From assembly GCA_027592105.1 (NCBI GenBank), contig JAQCLA010000003.1, positions 1 to 36,492 on the forward strand: DNA of 36,492 nt, given 5' to 3'. The translations under genes and the position numbers were made by a program. Positions 21,848 through 29,730 of the stretch are shown piece after piece. The stretch is from Pseudomonadota bacterium (GTDB lineage Bacteria; Pseudomonadota; Alphaproteobacteria; Rhodobacterales; Rhodobacteraceae). Numbering within the stretch: the stretch's first letter is position 1; each line of letters begins with the position of its first letter. Under the pieces are notes generated by a model. The model worked only from the letters and a program-made list of their open reading frames with translations. It was not told the origin of the DNA and did not search any database.

Positions 21848-23362
21848 GTGACGATCTTGCAAGCCCGAATGCTCACACCGCGCCGCGACAACGCGGTCAT
21901 GGCTCGAACCCAAACAGGCCCCGCGCGCCAGCGCTTGGCGCTCGCTGCATTGGTCAGCGTGGTCTTGGTGATGACGATGCTGATCGCCATCACACCCGCG
22001 CGCGCGCAATCCGCGCCCCCCGCGACCTTCGCCGATCTTGTCGATCAGGTGGGCGATGCGGTGGTCAACATCACCACCTCATCCATCGTGGCCAGCCGCC
22101 AAGGCCCCGGGCCGGTGGTTCCCGAAGGTTCTCCCTTGGAGGATTTCTTCAACGATTTCCTTGACCGGCAAAGCCCCGAGCGCGGGCCGCGCCGCAGCCA
22201 AGCGCTGGGCTCGGGCTTCGTGATCTCGGAGGATGGCTATATCGTGACGAATAATCACGTCATCGAAGGCGCCGATGAGATCACCATCGAGTTTCGCGCG
22301 GGCTTCACCCTCGAGGCGGAATTGGTCGGCACCGACCCGAACACCGATATCGCCGTGCTCAAGGTCACGGCCGATGCGCCGCTGCCTTTCGTCGATTTCG
22401 GCGATAGCACCGCGATGCGGGTCGGTGACTGGGTCATGGCGATGGGCAACCCCTTGGGACAGGGCTTTTCGGTGTCGGTGGGCATCGTCTCGGCCGCCGG
22501 GCGCGCGTTGTCGGGCAGCTATGACGACTACATCCAGACCGACGCCGCGATCAACCGCGGCAATTCCGGCGGCCCGCTGTTCAACATGGCAGGCGAGGTC
22601 ATCGGCGTGAACACCGCGATCTTGTCGCCCACGGGTGGCTCGATCGGGATCGGCTTTGCCATGTCTTCGGCCGTGGTGACCAATGTGGTCGCACAGCTGC
22701 GCGAATTCGGCGAGACACGGCGCGGCTGGCTTGGTGTGCGTATCCAAGATGTCACCCCGGAACTGGCCGATGGGCTGGGCTTGGCCGAGGCGCGCGGCGC
22801 TTTGGTCACCGATGTTCCCGAAGGCCCCGCCCGCGATGGTGGGATGGAAGTGGGTGATGTGATCCTCACCTTCGACGGAGAGCCGATCGGCGACACGCGC
22901 GAATTGGTGCGTATCGTGGGCGAGCGCGCCGAAGGCCAAACCGTGCCGGTCGAAGTGGTGCGCGAAGGCGCGGCCGAGATCCTTGCCGTCACCCTTGGTC
23001 GTCGTGAAACCGCCGAAGGCGTTGCTGCCGCGACCCCCGATGCGCAGGTCACGCCGCCTGCACCCACCCAAGTTCTGGGCATGACGCTTGCGCCGCTGAC
23101 CGACGAGCTGCGTAGCCAGCTTGGCCTTGCGCCGGGTGCGGCGGGGCTGGTGATCGAAGCGGTCGATCCCGCCTCGGATGCGGCTACCAAGGGCTTGGCG
23201 GCCGGCGATGTGATCACCGAGGTGGCCCAGCAACCCGTCAGCGATGTGGCGAGTTTTCAAGCCAGCGTGCAGACAGCGACGGAGAATGGTCAGAAATCGG
23301 TGCTGCTGTTGATCCGGCGTGCGGGTAACCCCCGCTTTGTCGCGCTAAGCCTTGCCGACTGA
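21848..23362 (+). CDS. Periplasmic serine protease, DegP/HtrA (Do) family
   Basis: This 504-aa protease/chaperone degrades misfolded periplasmic proteins. A signal-anchor-like N-terminus (LALAALVSVVLVMTMLIAITPARAQS) is followed by a trypsin-like domain with His137 (VTNNHVIEG), Asp167 (NTDIAVLK) and Ser240 (RGNSGGPLF), then two PDZ domains (about 265-355 and 405-495). The start is GTG 21848, which has a perfect AGGAGG 5 nt upstream; the track start at 21800 is also GTG but has no such site. It lies downstream of hflKC and ends at a good intrinsic terminator. DegP, DegQ and MucD-type members cannot be separated by eye. Confidence 0.94.
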   Translation: MTILQARMLTPRRDNAVMARTQTGPARQRLALAALVSVVLVMTMLIAITPARAQSAPPATFADLVDQVGDAVVNITTSSIVASRQGPGPVVPEGSPLEDFFNDFLDRQSPERGPRRSQALGSGFVISEDGYIVTNNHVIEGADEITIEFRAGFTLEAELVGTDPNTDIAVLKVTADAPLPFVDFGDSTAMRVGDWVMAMGNPLGQGFSVSVGIVSAAGRALSGSYDDYIQTDAAINRGNSGGPLFNMAGEVIGVNTAILSPTGGSIGIGFAMSSAVVTNVVAQLREFGETRRGWLGVRIQDVTPELADGLGLAEARGALVTDVPEGPARDGGMEVGDVILTFDGEPIGDTRELVRIVGERAEGQTVPVEVVREGAAEILAVTLGRRETAEGVAAATPDAQVTPPAPTQVLGMTLAPLTDELRSQLGLAPGAAGLVIEAVDPASDAATKGLAAGDVITEVAQQPVSDVASFQASVQTATENGQKSVLLLIRRAGNPRFVALSLAD

Positions 23363-23383
23363 CAAGGGCGCGCTTGCCCATCC

Positions 23384-23415
23384 AAACCCCCGGGCCTTGG
23401 TCCGGGGTTTTTTTT
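23384..23415 (+). terminator. Intrinsic terminator after degP
   Basis: AAACCCC and GGGGTTT pair with an inner GG/CC extension and one bulged C, and a run of eight T follows the stem. It lies about 20 nt after the protease stop. Confidence 0.88.
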
Positions 23416-23438
23416 GTGGCCCGCAAGCGCCGGCGCAT

Positions 23439-23999
23439 TTAGCCGGTTTCGCCACCCGCAGCCAGCGCGGGGTCCCATAGCGCCAAGCCAAGCTGTTGGG
23501 CCGCGGCCAGTGACAAGATCTCACTATCCAGGCCTTGTGGTGCTTGAAACGCGCGGATCGCGCGCGATGTGCGGCGGTTCATCTCGCCCGTGATAGGCCC
23601 GCCATAATGCCCGCGCGCGCTGAGCGCGCGTTGCAGCGAGGCGATGAAATCGCGATCACCCGCTTCCAAGGCGCAAGGCACTTCGAACCATAATTCGCGC
23701 CGCTCGGTCACGATACGCTGATGGGTTTCGGTCACGAAGATTGCGGGTTCGCGCAGGCTGCCATCGGTATCGATCTGCGGTGGTTGAAGCATCACCTGTT
23801 CGGTCACGGTCTCGATCACCGCCGGGGTGGATTTGCGGCCATAACAGGCCAGCGGGTCGGCATCGGGTGGCCCTGCACCGCGCAAGACCTCGACCGCCCC
23901 TTCGCCCGCGATCAGCGGATTGGCAAAAGCATCGCGATCGGCCGCGGGCATGCAGGCGGCAAGGGCCAGAAGCCCGGGGCAAAGAATGGTCAGGCGCAT
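23439..23999 (-). CDS. Lipoprotein with peptidoglycan-binding-like domain
   Basis: This 186-aa protein begins MRLTILCPGLLALAAC, a lipoprotein signal with lipobox LAAC and Cys16 as the likely lipidated residue. The C-terminal part (about residues 118-155: DFIASLQRALSARGHYGGPI, then NRRTSRAIRAFQ) has the three-helix pattern of PG_binding_1 domains, which hold proteins to the cell wall. The central region is unfamiliar. It is therefore probably anchored to the outer membrane facing the peptidoglycan. It starts 81 bp after the stop of the DnaE2-tail ORF and is convergent with degP. Confidence 0.8.
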   Translation of the reverse strand: MRLTILCPGLLALAACMPAADRDAFANPLIAGEGAVEVLRGAGPPDADPLACYGRKSTPAVIETVTEQVMLQPPQIDTDGSLREPAIFVTETHQRIVTERRELWFEVPCALEAGDRDFIASLQRALSARGHYGGPITGEMNRRTSRAIRAFQAPQGLDSEILSLAAAQQLGLALWDPALAAGGETG

Positions 24000-24025
24000 G
24001 TGGTCTGCTGCTCGCTGCGCGGTTT

Positions 24026-24046
24026 TTATCTTGGCGCCAAAGATAA
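24026..24046. promoter_or_regulatory. Inverted repeat before the lipoprotein gene
   Basis: TTATCTT (24026-24032) and AAGATAA (24040-24046) form a perfect 7-bp inverted repeat around ggcgcca, 27 bp upstream of the lipoprotein ATG on the minus strand. It may be an operator or a hairpin. It has no U-run on the minus strand. Confidence 0.35.
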
Positions 24047-24080
24047 CCTGTTTGTGGCGATCGTGAAAGCATTGGCTTTC

Positions 24081-24461
24081 TCAGGGTTGATCGGCGGCGC
24101 GTGCGGGTTCATGCAGCCGCACCAATTCATCAAGCAGTGCCGAGATATCCTCGACCTCATCGGCCACCACATGGGTGACACCAGATTGGCGCTGCAACCG
24201 GCCGGTCACCCGCAAAAGCCGCCCCGCGATCACCGCGCGGCGAAACCGCTGGTAGATCTTTTGCCAGACGATCACATTGCATACCCCGAACTCATCCTCG
24301 AGCGTGATGAAGATCACGCCTTTGGCCGTGCCGGGACGTTGGCGCACCAGCACAAGACCCGCCACCGCCACCCGCGCCCCTTCGGGCGGCAGGTGCAGCA
24401 TGTGATGGGGCAGGCACACGGGCGGGCGTGGCCAAGTGGGGGGATGAATTTGTGGCTCCAT
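24081..24461 (-). CDS. 126-aa ORF equal to the C-terminal OB-fold end of DnaE2 (remnant or mini-protein)
   Basis: From about residue 28 this ORF reads [20 protein letters not shown], then [20 protein letters not shown], which is the OB-fold (tRNA_anti) segment at the C-terminus of error-prone polymerase DnaE2/ImuC. DnaE2 is normally about 1,000 aa or more; the polymerase, PHP and thumb parts are absent, and the sequence upstream is unrelated. ATG 24461 lies 2 nt downstream of a perfect LexA box, so the ORF looks SOS-controlled, and with so short a leader it may be leaderless. The first 27 residues ([15 protein letters not shown]) are not recognised. The simplest reading is a deletion joining the SOS promoter end of an imuA-imuB-dnaE2 operon to the dnaE2 tail. 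A retained DNA-binding mini-protein is the alternative. The track ORF from 24893 wrongly extends over the ferredoxin gene. Confidence 0.7.
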   Translation of the reverse strand: MEPQIHPPTWPRPPVCLPHHMLHLPPEGARVAVAGLVLVRQRPGTAKGVIFITLEDEFGVCNVIVWQKIYQRFRRAVIAGRLLRVTGRLQRQSGVTHVVADEVEDISALLDELVRLHEPARAADQP

Positions 24462-24463
24462 GA

Positions 24464-24478
24464 GAACAAAGATAGAAC
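24464..24478 (-). promoter_or_regulatory. LexA (SOS) box, GAAC-N7-GAAC
   Basis: The plus strand reads GAACAAAGATAGAAC, which on the minus strand is GTTC-N7-GTTC, the direct-repeat LexA site established for Rhodobacter and other alphaproteobacteria. It overlaps a possible minus-strand -10 (TATCTT; upstream TTGTGG at 16-nt spacing) and ends 2 nt before the ATG of the DnaE2-tail ORF. It is also about 110 bp upstream of the divergent ferredoxin gene, which could be affected. Confidence 0.8.
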
Positions 24479-24542
24479 ATTTATCTGTGACCACAAGCCC
24501 GGCAATTCGGGCTGGAAAGCAGCCCAAGGGCATATTACCTAA

Positions 24543-24914
<372 letters not shown>

Positions 24915-25070
24915 GCTTTGGGCGGGGTGCAGGCCCCGCCGTCATATTTCCATCAATACCGATGCAGCGCTTGCTTGCCTGCGCCCCGCCGGGGTTGACT
25001 TCACCGGCGTGGCGCTGTGTATCGGCGCGACGCCCGAGACAGCCCAACTTACCCCAAGGGGACCGCCAAG

Positions 25071-26852
25071 ATGCACGCTTTTCGCAGCCATACCTGCGCC
25101 GCCCTGACCGCCGCCGAAGTGGGTCAGACAGTTCGCCTGTCGGGGTGGGTGCACCGCCGTCGCGATCACGGCGGGGTGATCTTCATCGACCTGCGCGACC
25201 ATTACGGCATCACGCAGGTGCTTTGCGATCCCGATAGCCCGGTGTTTGCCGAGGTCGAAAAGCTGCGCGCGGAATATTGCATCCGCATCGACGGGGTCGT
25301 GAAGGCGCGCGATGCCGCGCTGGTGAACACCAAGATCCCCACAGGCGAGATCGAAGTGTTTATCCGCGATGTCACGGTCTTGGGTGGCGTGACCGGCGAT
25401 CTGCCGTTGCAGGTGTTCGGCGATCAGGAATACCCCGAGGAAACGCGGCTGAAATACCGCTATCTCGACCTGCGTCGCGAGGCGATGCAGAGCAACATGA
25501 AGCTGCGCTCGGATGTGGTGGCGTCTTTGCGGCGGCGGATGTGGGATCTGGGGTTCCGCGAATACCAGACACCGATCATCACCGCCTCTTCGCCCGAGGG
25601 AGCGCGCGATTTTCTGGTCCCTTCGCGCCTGCACCCCGGCAAATTCTACGCCCTGCCGCAAGCGCCGCAGCAGTTCAAACAGCTGTTGATGGTTTCGGGC
25701 TTTGACCGCTATTTCCAGATCGCGCCTTGTTTCCGCGACGAAGATCCGCGCGCCGACCGCTCGCCCACGGATTTCTACCAGCTCGACCTCGAGATGTCCT
25801 TTGTCGAGCAAGAGGATGTGTTCCAGACCGTCGAGCCGGTGTTGACGGGTCTGTTCACCGAATTTGGGCAGGGCCGCCGCGTCGATCAGGATTGGCCGCG
25901 CATTTCCTATGCGGATGCGGCGCTGAAATACGGCACCGACAAGCCCGATCTGCGCAACCCCATCGAGATGCAGGTGGTCTCTGATCATTTCGCAGGTTCG
26001 GGTTTCGCGATTTTCGCGCGTATCCTGGAGCAAGAGGGCACGCAGGTGCGCGCCATCCCCGCGCCCGCGGGCGGGAGCCGCAAATTCTGCGACCGGATGA
26101 ATTCTTGGGCGCAGGGGCAAGGGCTGCCCGGCATGGGCTATATCTTCTGGCGCGACGCCGAGGATGGCAGCCTTGAGGCCGCGGGCCCCTTGGCCAAGAA
26201 CATCGGCCCCGAGCGGACCGAGGCGATCCGCCAGCAGCTTGGCCTCAAGGCGGGCGATGCGGCCTTCTTCCTCGCCGGAAAACCGGCTGAGTTCGAAGCC
26301 ATCGCAGGCCGTGCGCGCACCGCCATCGGGGAAGAGCTTGGCCTGATCGACCAATCCCGCTTTGCCTTCGCATGGATCGTCGATTTCCCGATGTATGAGC
26401 GCGACGAGGCGACGGGCAAGATCGACTTTTCGCACAACCCCTTTTCCATGCCGCAAGGCGGGATGGAGGCCTTTTCCGGCGATCCGCTGAAGGTGCTGGG
26501 CTATCAATATGATCTGGCCTGCAACGGCTACGAGGTCATTTCGGGGGCGATCCGCAACCACACGCCCGAGATCATGTTCAAGGCGTTTGAGCTGGCGGGC
26601 TATGGGCAAGACGAGGTGCGCAAGCGGTTCGGCGGCATGGTCAACGCCTTCCAATACGGCGCGCCGCCCCATGGTGGCTGTGCGGCGGGGATCGACCGGC
26701 TTGTGATGATCTTGGCCGGCACCTCGAATATTCGCGAGGTGATCTTGTTCCCGATGAACCAGCGCGCCGAGGATCTGATGATGGGCGCCCCCTCCGAGCC
26801 GCTCAGCGATCAGCTGATGGAGTTGGGGCTGCGCGTGATCCCGCGGGACTGA
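25071..26852 (+). CDS. aspS: Aspartyl-tRNA synthetase
   Basis: This 593-aa class IIb synthetase charges tRNA-Asp. It has the N-terminal OB anticodon-binding domain ([22 protein letters not shown]), motif 2 [19 protein letters not shown], the bacterial GAD insert in the middle, and motif 3 [25 protein letters not shown] 25071 is chosen over the track start 25017 because AAGGGGA lies 8 nt upstream and the family N-terminus begins there. Many alphaproteobacterial AspRS enzymes also charge tRNA-Asn for the GatCAB route; I cannot tell here. It is convergent with the receiver-domain gene, with an 8-bp gap. Confidence 0.97.
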   Translation: MHAFRSHTCAALTAAEVGQTVRLSGWVHRRRDHGGVIFIDLRDHYGITQVLCDPDSPVFAEVEKLRAEYCIRIDGVVKARDAALVNTKIPTGEIEVFIRDVTVLGGVTGDLPLQVFGDQEYPEETRLKYRYLDLRREAMQSNMKLRSDVVASLRRRMWDLGFREYQTPIITASSPEGARDFLVPSRLHPGKFYALPQAPQQFKQLLMVSGFDRYFQIAPCFRDEDPRADRSPTDFYQLDLEMSFVEQEDVFQTVEPVLTGLFTEFGQGRRVDQDWPRISYADAALKYGTDKPDLRNPIEMQVVSDHFAGSGFAIFARILEQEGTQVRAIPAPAGGSRKFCDRMNSWAQGQGLPGMGYIFWRDAEDGSLEAAGPLAKNIGPERTEAIRQQLGLKAGDAAFFLAGKPAEFEAIAGRARTAIGEELGLIDQSRFAFAWIVDFPMYERDEATGKIDFSHNPFSMPQGGMEAFSGDPLKVLGYQYDLACNGYEVISGAIRNHTPEIMFKAFELAGYGQDEVRKRFGGMVNAFQYGAPPHGGCAAGIDRLVMILAGTSNIREVILFPMNQRAEDLMMGAPSEPLSDQLMELGLRVIPRD

Positions 26853-26860
26853 AGCGCGCG

Positions 26861-27568
26861 CTACATCATCACGGCCATCGCTTGCACCCGCTGCGAAAGA
26901 AAGGCGCTGAGCGCGCGCCGCTCAGCTGTCGCCAGATGTTCGCCGATACGGGTGGCTTGCCCCTCCAGCGCCGTGTCGCGCGCACTGCGGGCGACACCCA
27001 GCAAGAACCGCCTGAGATAGCCTAGCGGCGGCTCATCCAGCGCCAAAAGGGCGATGGCATGGGTCAGATCCTCGCGAAAGGCGATCAGATCGGGTTCGAT
27101 CGTGCCATCATCTACCGGGCGTGGCATGCGGGCGCAGATTTCGGCCGGCAGATGCGACATGATCGCGTTTTGGAACTGCGCCAAGGATTCAATGGGTTTG
27201 GCCAAGAACCCATCGCCACCTGCCTTCATCACCGCCGCCTGTGCCATCGCACGATCGGCACCCGATGTGCCGAGCAAGACCGTCACACGCGGGCGCATCG
27301 CATCCATGCGCGTGATCAGGTCAAGCCCCGACCCATCGGGCAGGCCCAGATCGACGATGGCGATGGTCGGCCTGTAGACATGCAAATGCCGCTCGGCCGA
27401 ACCGATGCAATCGGCCCGCCTGATCCGCGCGCCTGAGCGCAGGCACATCAGCCTCACCGCCTCCGAGGCGTAGCGGCTATCTTCGACCACAAGCACGGTC
27501 AGCCCCAGAAAAGGCCGATCCGCCGTCGGCCTTGGCCGGTATTCAATCTCGATCAACGCGTCATTCAT
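26861..27568 (-). CDS. Response regulator with receiver domain and unassigned helical C-terminus
   Basis: This 235-aa protein has an N-terminal receiver domain (about residues 22-140): acidic pair Glu29-Asp30 (VLVVEDS), phosphoacceptor Asp73 (IAIVDLGLPDGSG), the Thr/Ser position in LLGTSGAD, and the conserved Lys in GFLAKPIESL. The remaining about 90 residues look all-helical (HAIALLALDEPPLGYLRRFL) and show no DNA-binding or enzymatic signature. No histidine kinase is adjacent, so it is an orphan; it may work by protein contact in a phosphorelay. ATG 27568 is preferred over the longer track start. It is divergent from mce with a 151-bp gap. Confidence 0.88.
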   Translation of the reverse strand: MNDALIEIEYRPRPTADRPFLGLTVLVVEDSRYASEAVRLMCLRSGARIRRADCIGSAERHLHVYRPTIAIVDLGLPDGSGLDLITRMDAMRPRVTVLLGTSGADRAMAQAAVMKAGGDGFLAKPIESLAQFQNAIMSHLPAEICARMPRPVDDGTIEPDLIAFREDLTHAIALLALDEPPLGYLRRFLLGVARSARDTALEGQATRIGEHLATAERRALSAFLSQRVQAMAVMM

Positions 27569-27719
27569 GCGACATACCCCACAAAACACCCGACTCGAAC
27601 CTGTGCCCAGTAGAGCGGCACAAGGTTGATGAAGCCTTAACACCCTGCGGCGTCAGACCGCTTGGCGGTGCGTCGCGCGGCGGGGCATATCAGGAGCCAC
27701 CACGTACCGGAGGATCGCT

Positions 27720-28124
27720 ATGATCGGACGCCTGAACCATGTCGCTATTGCCGTGCCCGATCTTGACGCGGCAGCGGCGCAGTATCGCGACACGCTGGGC
27801 GCCGAAGTTGGGCCGCCGCAAGATGAACCAGACCACGGCGTGACCGTGATCTTCATCACCTTGCCCAATACCAAGATCGAACTTCTGTATCCTTTGGGCG
27901 ATGCCTCGCCCATCAAGGGGTTTTTGGAAAAGAACCCCGCAGGCGGCATTCACCATATCTGTTACGAGGTCGATGATATCTTGGCCGCGCGCGATCGCCT
28001 GCTTGCGGCGGGCGCGCGTGTGCTTGGTACGGGCGAGCCCAAGATCGGCGCGCATGGCAAGCCTGTCTTGTTCCTGCACCCCAAGGATTTCACCGGCACC
28101 CTTGTCGAATTGGAGCAAGTCTGA
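27720..28124 (+). CDS. mce: Methylmalonyl-CoA epimerase
   Basis: This 134-aa enzyme of the glyoxalase/VOC superfamily converts (S)- to (R)-methylmalonyl-CoA for propionyl-CoA degradation and the ethylmalonyl-CoA pathway. The signature start MIGRLNHVAIAVPDLDAAAA, with a metal-ligand His, is clear, as are the second VOC half AGGIHHICYEVDDI and the final Glu ligand region GTLVELEQV. GGAGGA lies before the ATG. The stop overlaps the DUF1467 start (TGATG), a pairing common in alphaproteobacteria. Confidence 0.95.
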   Translation: MIGRLNHVAIAVPDLDAAAAQYRDTLGAEVGPPQDEPDHGVTVIFITLPNTKIELLYPLGDASPIKGFLEKNPAGGIHHICYEVDDILAARDRLLAAGARVLGTGEPKIGAHGKPVLFLHPKDFTGTLVELEQV

Positions 28125-28405
28125 TGGGCGTTGTCACTGGCCTCGTGCTTTATGCGATCATCTGGTTCATGACGCTGTTCATCGTGCTGCAGGTGGGCGT
28201 GACCAGCCAAACGGACGCGGGCGAGCGCGTTACCGGCACCCATGGCTCGGCCCCCGTCGATGCGCAGATCAAGCGTCGCTTCTTGATCACATCCGCCGTG
28301 GCGGCGGTGATCTGGGCGGTGATCGCGGCCATCATCTTGTCGGGTGTGGTTACGGTTGCGGATTTCGATCTTTATAGCCGCTTTGGCTTGGGCGGGTCGC
28401 GCTGA
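28124..28405 (+). CDS. DUF1467 family membrane protein
   Basis: This 93-aa protein has two membrane helices (about residues 4-24 and 53-75) and the DUF1467 features: N-terminal YAIIWFMTLFIVLQVGVTSQ, a central polar stretch with GTHGSAPVD, and the ending VADFDLYSRFGLG. The function is not known to me. Its start is coupled to mce by TGATG. Its 3' end overlaps the oppositely oriented EI24 gene by 56 bp. Confidence 0.9.
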   Translation: MGVVTGLVLYAIIWFMTLFIVLQVGVTSQTDAGERVTGTHGSAPVDAQIKRRFLITSAVAAVIWAVIAAIILSGVVTVADFDLYSRFGLGGSR

Positions 28406-29081
28406 TCTTGTGATAAAGATGGGTGAAGGTTGCCGCGCCGATGATCGGCACGAGCAGGTTGACCACCGGAATGGTCAGCGGCACAGCCATCACCACGCCC
28501 GCGATGAACAGCCGGCCGCCATTGGCGCGGCGAAACGCCGACGCCCCAGCCGCGTCATGGCGGCGCAAGGCGACCAGCTGGCCATATTCGCGCCCCAAGA
28601 GGTAGCCGTTCACCCCCCAAAACAATAGCGGCGCGATAGGGGCAAACAGCAAGTATGCGATCAGCGCCACAAGGTTGACCGCCACCACCACACCCAAAAA
28701 CCGCGCCGCATCGCCCAACCCTTCGATCAGGCCGATCCGACGCGCGGGGGGCAGGCCGGGATAATGGCGATCCTCGACCACATCGGCGACCTTGTCCAAG
28801 AAAATCCCCATGAAGGCGGTGGCCACGGGGATCATCAAAAGCGCCGAGAGCAGCAAGAACACCGGCAGGCCGACCCAACCGATCACGGCACCCGTCAGGT
28901 CGATCTGGCCGATCCAAGGTAGGCTGAAGCTCCCGGGCAAAAGCCAACCCAAGATCGCGACAAACCCTAGGTAAAAGACCACAAGTAGGCCGATGGTCAG
29001 CCCAAGGCCCATCGCCAAAACACAAGGAAAGCGGCGGTCGCCCAGCTGCGCGATGGCGCTGGCCACGGCCGATGCGATCAT
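28350..29081 (-). CDS. EI24 domain (CysZ-like) membrane protein
   Basis: This 243-aa inner-membrane protein has several hydrophobic helices (for example LAMGLGLTIGLLVVFYLGFV, VFLLLSALLMIPVATAFMGIF, GVVVAVNLVALIAYLLF) and the EI24/CysZ hallmark segments VADVVEDRHYPGLPPAR and VNGYLLGREYGQLVALRRHD. CysZ is a sulfate permease in E. coli; alphaproteobacterial homologues are less clear and no sulfate genes are nearby. The start is put at ATG 29081, which overlaps the nitroreductase stop as ATGA; ATG 29093 is the alternative. The last 18 codons overlap DUF1467 in antisense. Confidence 0.86.
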   Translation of the reverse strand: MIASAVASAIAQLGDRRFPCVLAMGLGLTIGLLVVFYLGFVAILGWLLPGSFSLPWIGQIDLTGAVIGWVGLPVFLLLSALLMIPVATAFMGIFLDKVADVVEDRHYPGLPPARRIGLIEGLGDAARFLGVVVAVNLVALIAYLLFAPIAPLLFWGVNGYLLGREYGQLVALRRHDAAGASAFRRANGGRLFIAGVVMAVPLTIPVVNLLVPIIGAATFTHLYHKISATRPSQSGYKDRNPQP

Positions 29082-29650
29082 GTGTCGACCCATGTGGCGA
29101 TCGCATCCAGATCGGGGCGCGGGCGGGCGGGCGGCTCTTGCTGGGGGGTGCCCAGATGCACGAAACCCGCCACCGCTTGTGGTGCGGCCAATCCAAAGGC
29201 TTGAGCGAGAAAATCGGCGTCGCGCGCCATCCAGCCGGTCAGCCAATGCCCGGCGAAACCTGCAGCTTGCGCTGCGTTCACAAGGCTAAGGCAGGCCAAG
29301 GCCGCTGTTTGTTCTTGTTCGATCAAGGGGATAGGTCGGTCTGTTTGCGGCGCGAAGATCACCGCCACCGTCAGCGGCGCATCGTCGAAAGCGGCGGCTT
29401 GTTTGACCAGCTTGTCGCGATCGCGCCCCTGCGCCGTGCCGATCTCGCGGGTGAGCCGCGCCATGCGCTCGATGGCGGGTTTGCGCAGGATGTGAAAGCG
29501 AAACGGCACCAGCTTGCCGTGATCAGGCACGCGGGCGGCAGCGGTCAAAAGCGCGCGCAGCATCGCGTCATCGGGAATGGGCGCGCTAAGCATGCGCACA
29601 GGCACCGAGCGGCGGTTGAGAAGGAATGAAAGCGGTGTCGTGGTATCCAT
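29078..29650 (-). CDS. Nitroreductase family protein (YdjA-like)
   Basis: This 190-aa FMN-dependent oxidoreductase has the early Arg-Arg-Ser motif LNRRSVPVR (FMN phosphate binding) and AAARVPDHGKLVPFRFHIL, which is the YdjA/TdsD-like form of the nitroreductase signature, plus the later AGFAGHWLTGW and GFVHLGTP segments. Such enzymes use NAD(P)H to reduce nitro or quinone compounds; the natural substrate is unknown. It follows topA on the same strand and is coupled to the EI24 gene by an ATGA overlap. Confidence 0.9.
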   Translation of the reverse strand: MDTTTPLSFLLNRRSVPVRMLSAPIPDDAMLRALLTAAARVPDHGKLVPFRFHILRKPAIERMARLTREIGTAQGRDRDKLVKQAAAFDDAPLTVAVIFAPQTDRPIPLIEQEQTAALACLSLVNAAQAAGFAGHWLTGWMARDADFLAQAFGLAAPQAVAGFVHLGTPQQEPPARPRPDLDAIATWVDT

Positions 29651-29695
29651 CTAGCCGATCTCGTGTTGTATCTGTGACCGATCAAGGGGGTGGGT

Positions 29696-29715
29696 CGAAA
29701 AACCCGGATTTTTCG
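29696..29715 (-). terminator. Weak hairpin between topA and the nitroreductase gene
   Basis: CGAAAAA (29696-29702) and TTTTTCG (29709-29715) form a 7-bp, mostly A-T stem with a 6-nt loop, 16 nt past the topA stop on the minus strand. The U-run is inside the stem, so termination would be weak at best. Confidence 0.35.
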
Positions 29716-29730
29716 GCCCCGCCCCCGCGA

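Noticed and set aside
22079-23260. 393-aa minus-strand ORF opposite degP
   Set aside because: It is antisense shadow of the protease, rich in His, Arg and Asp as expected from reverse codons.
24942-26672. 576-aa minus-strand ORF opposite aspS
   Set aside because: It is antisense of aspS, with no recognisable domain and no plausible start.
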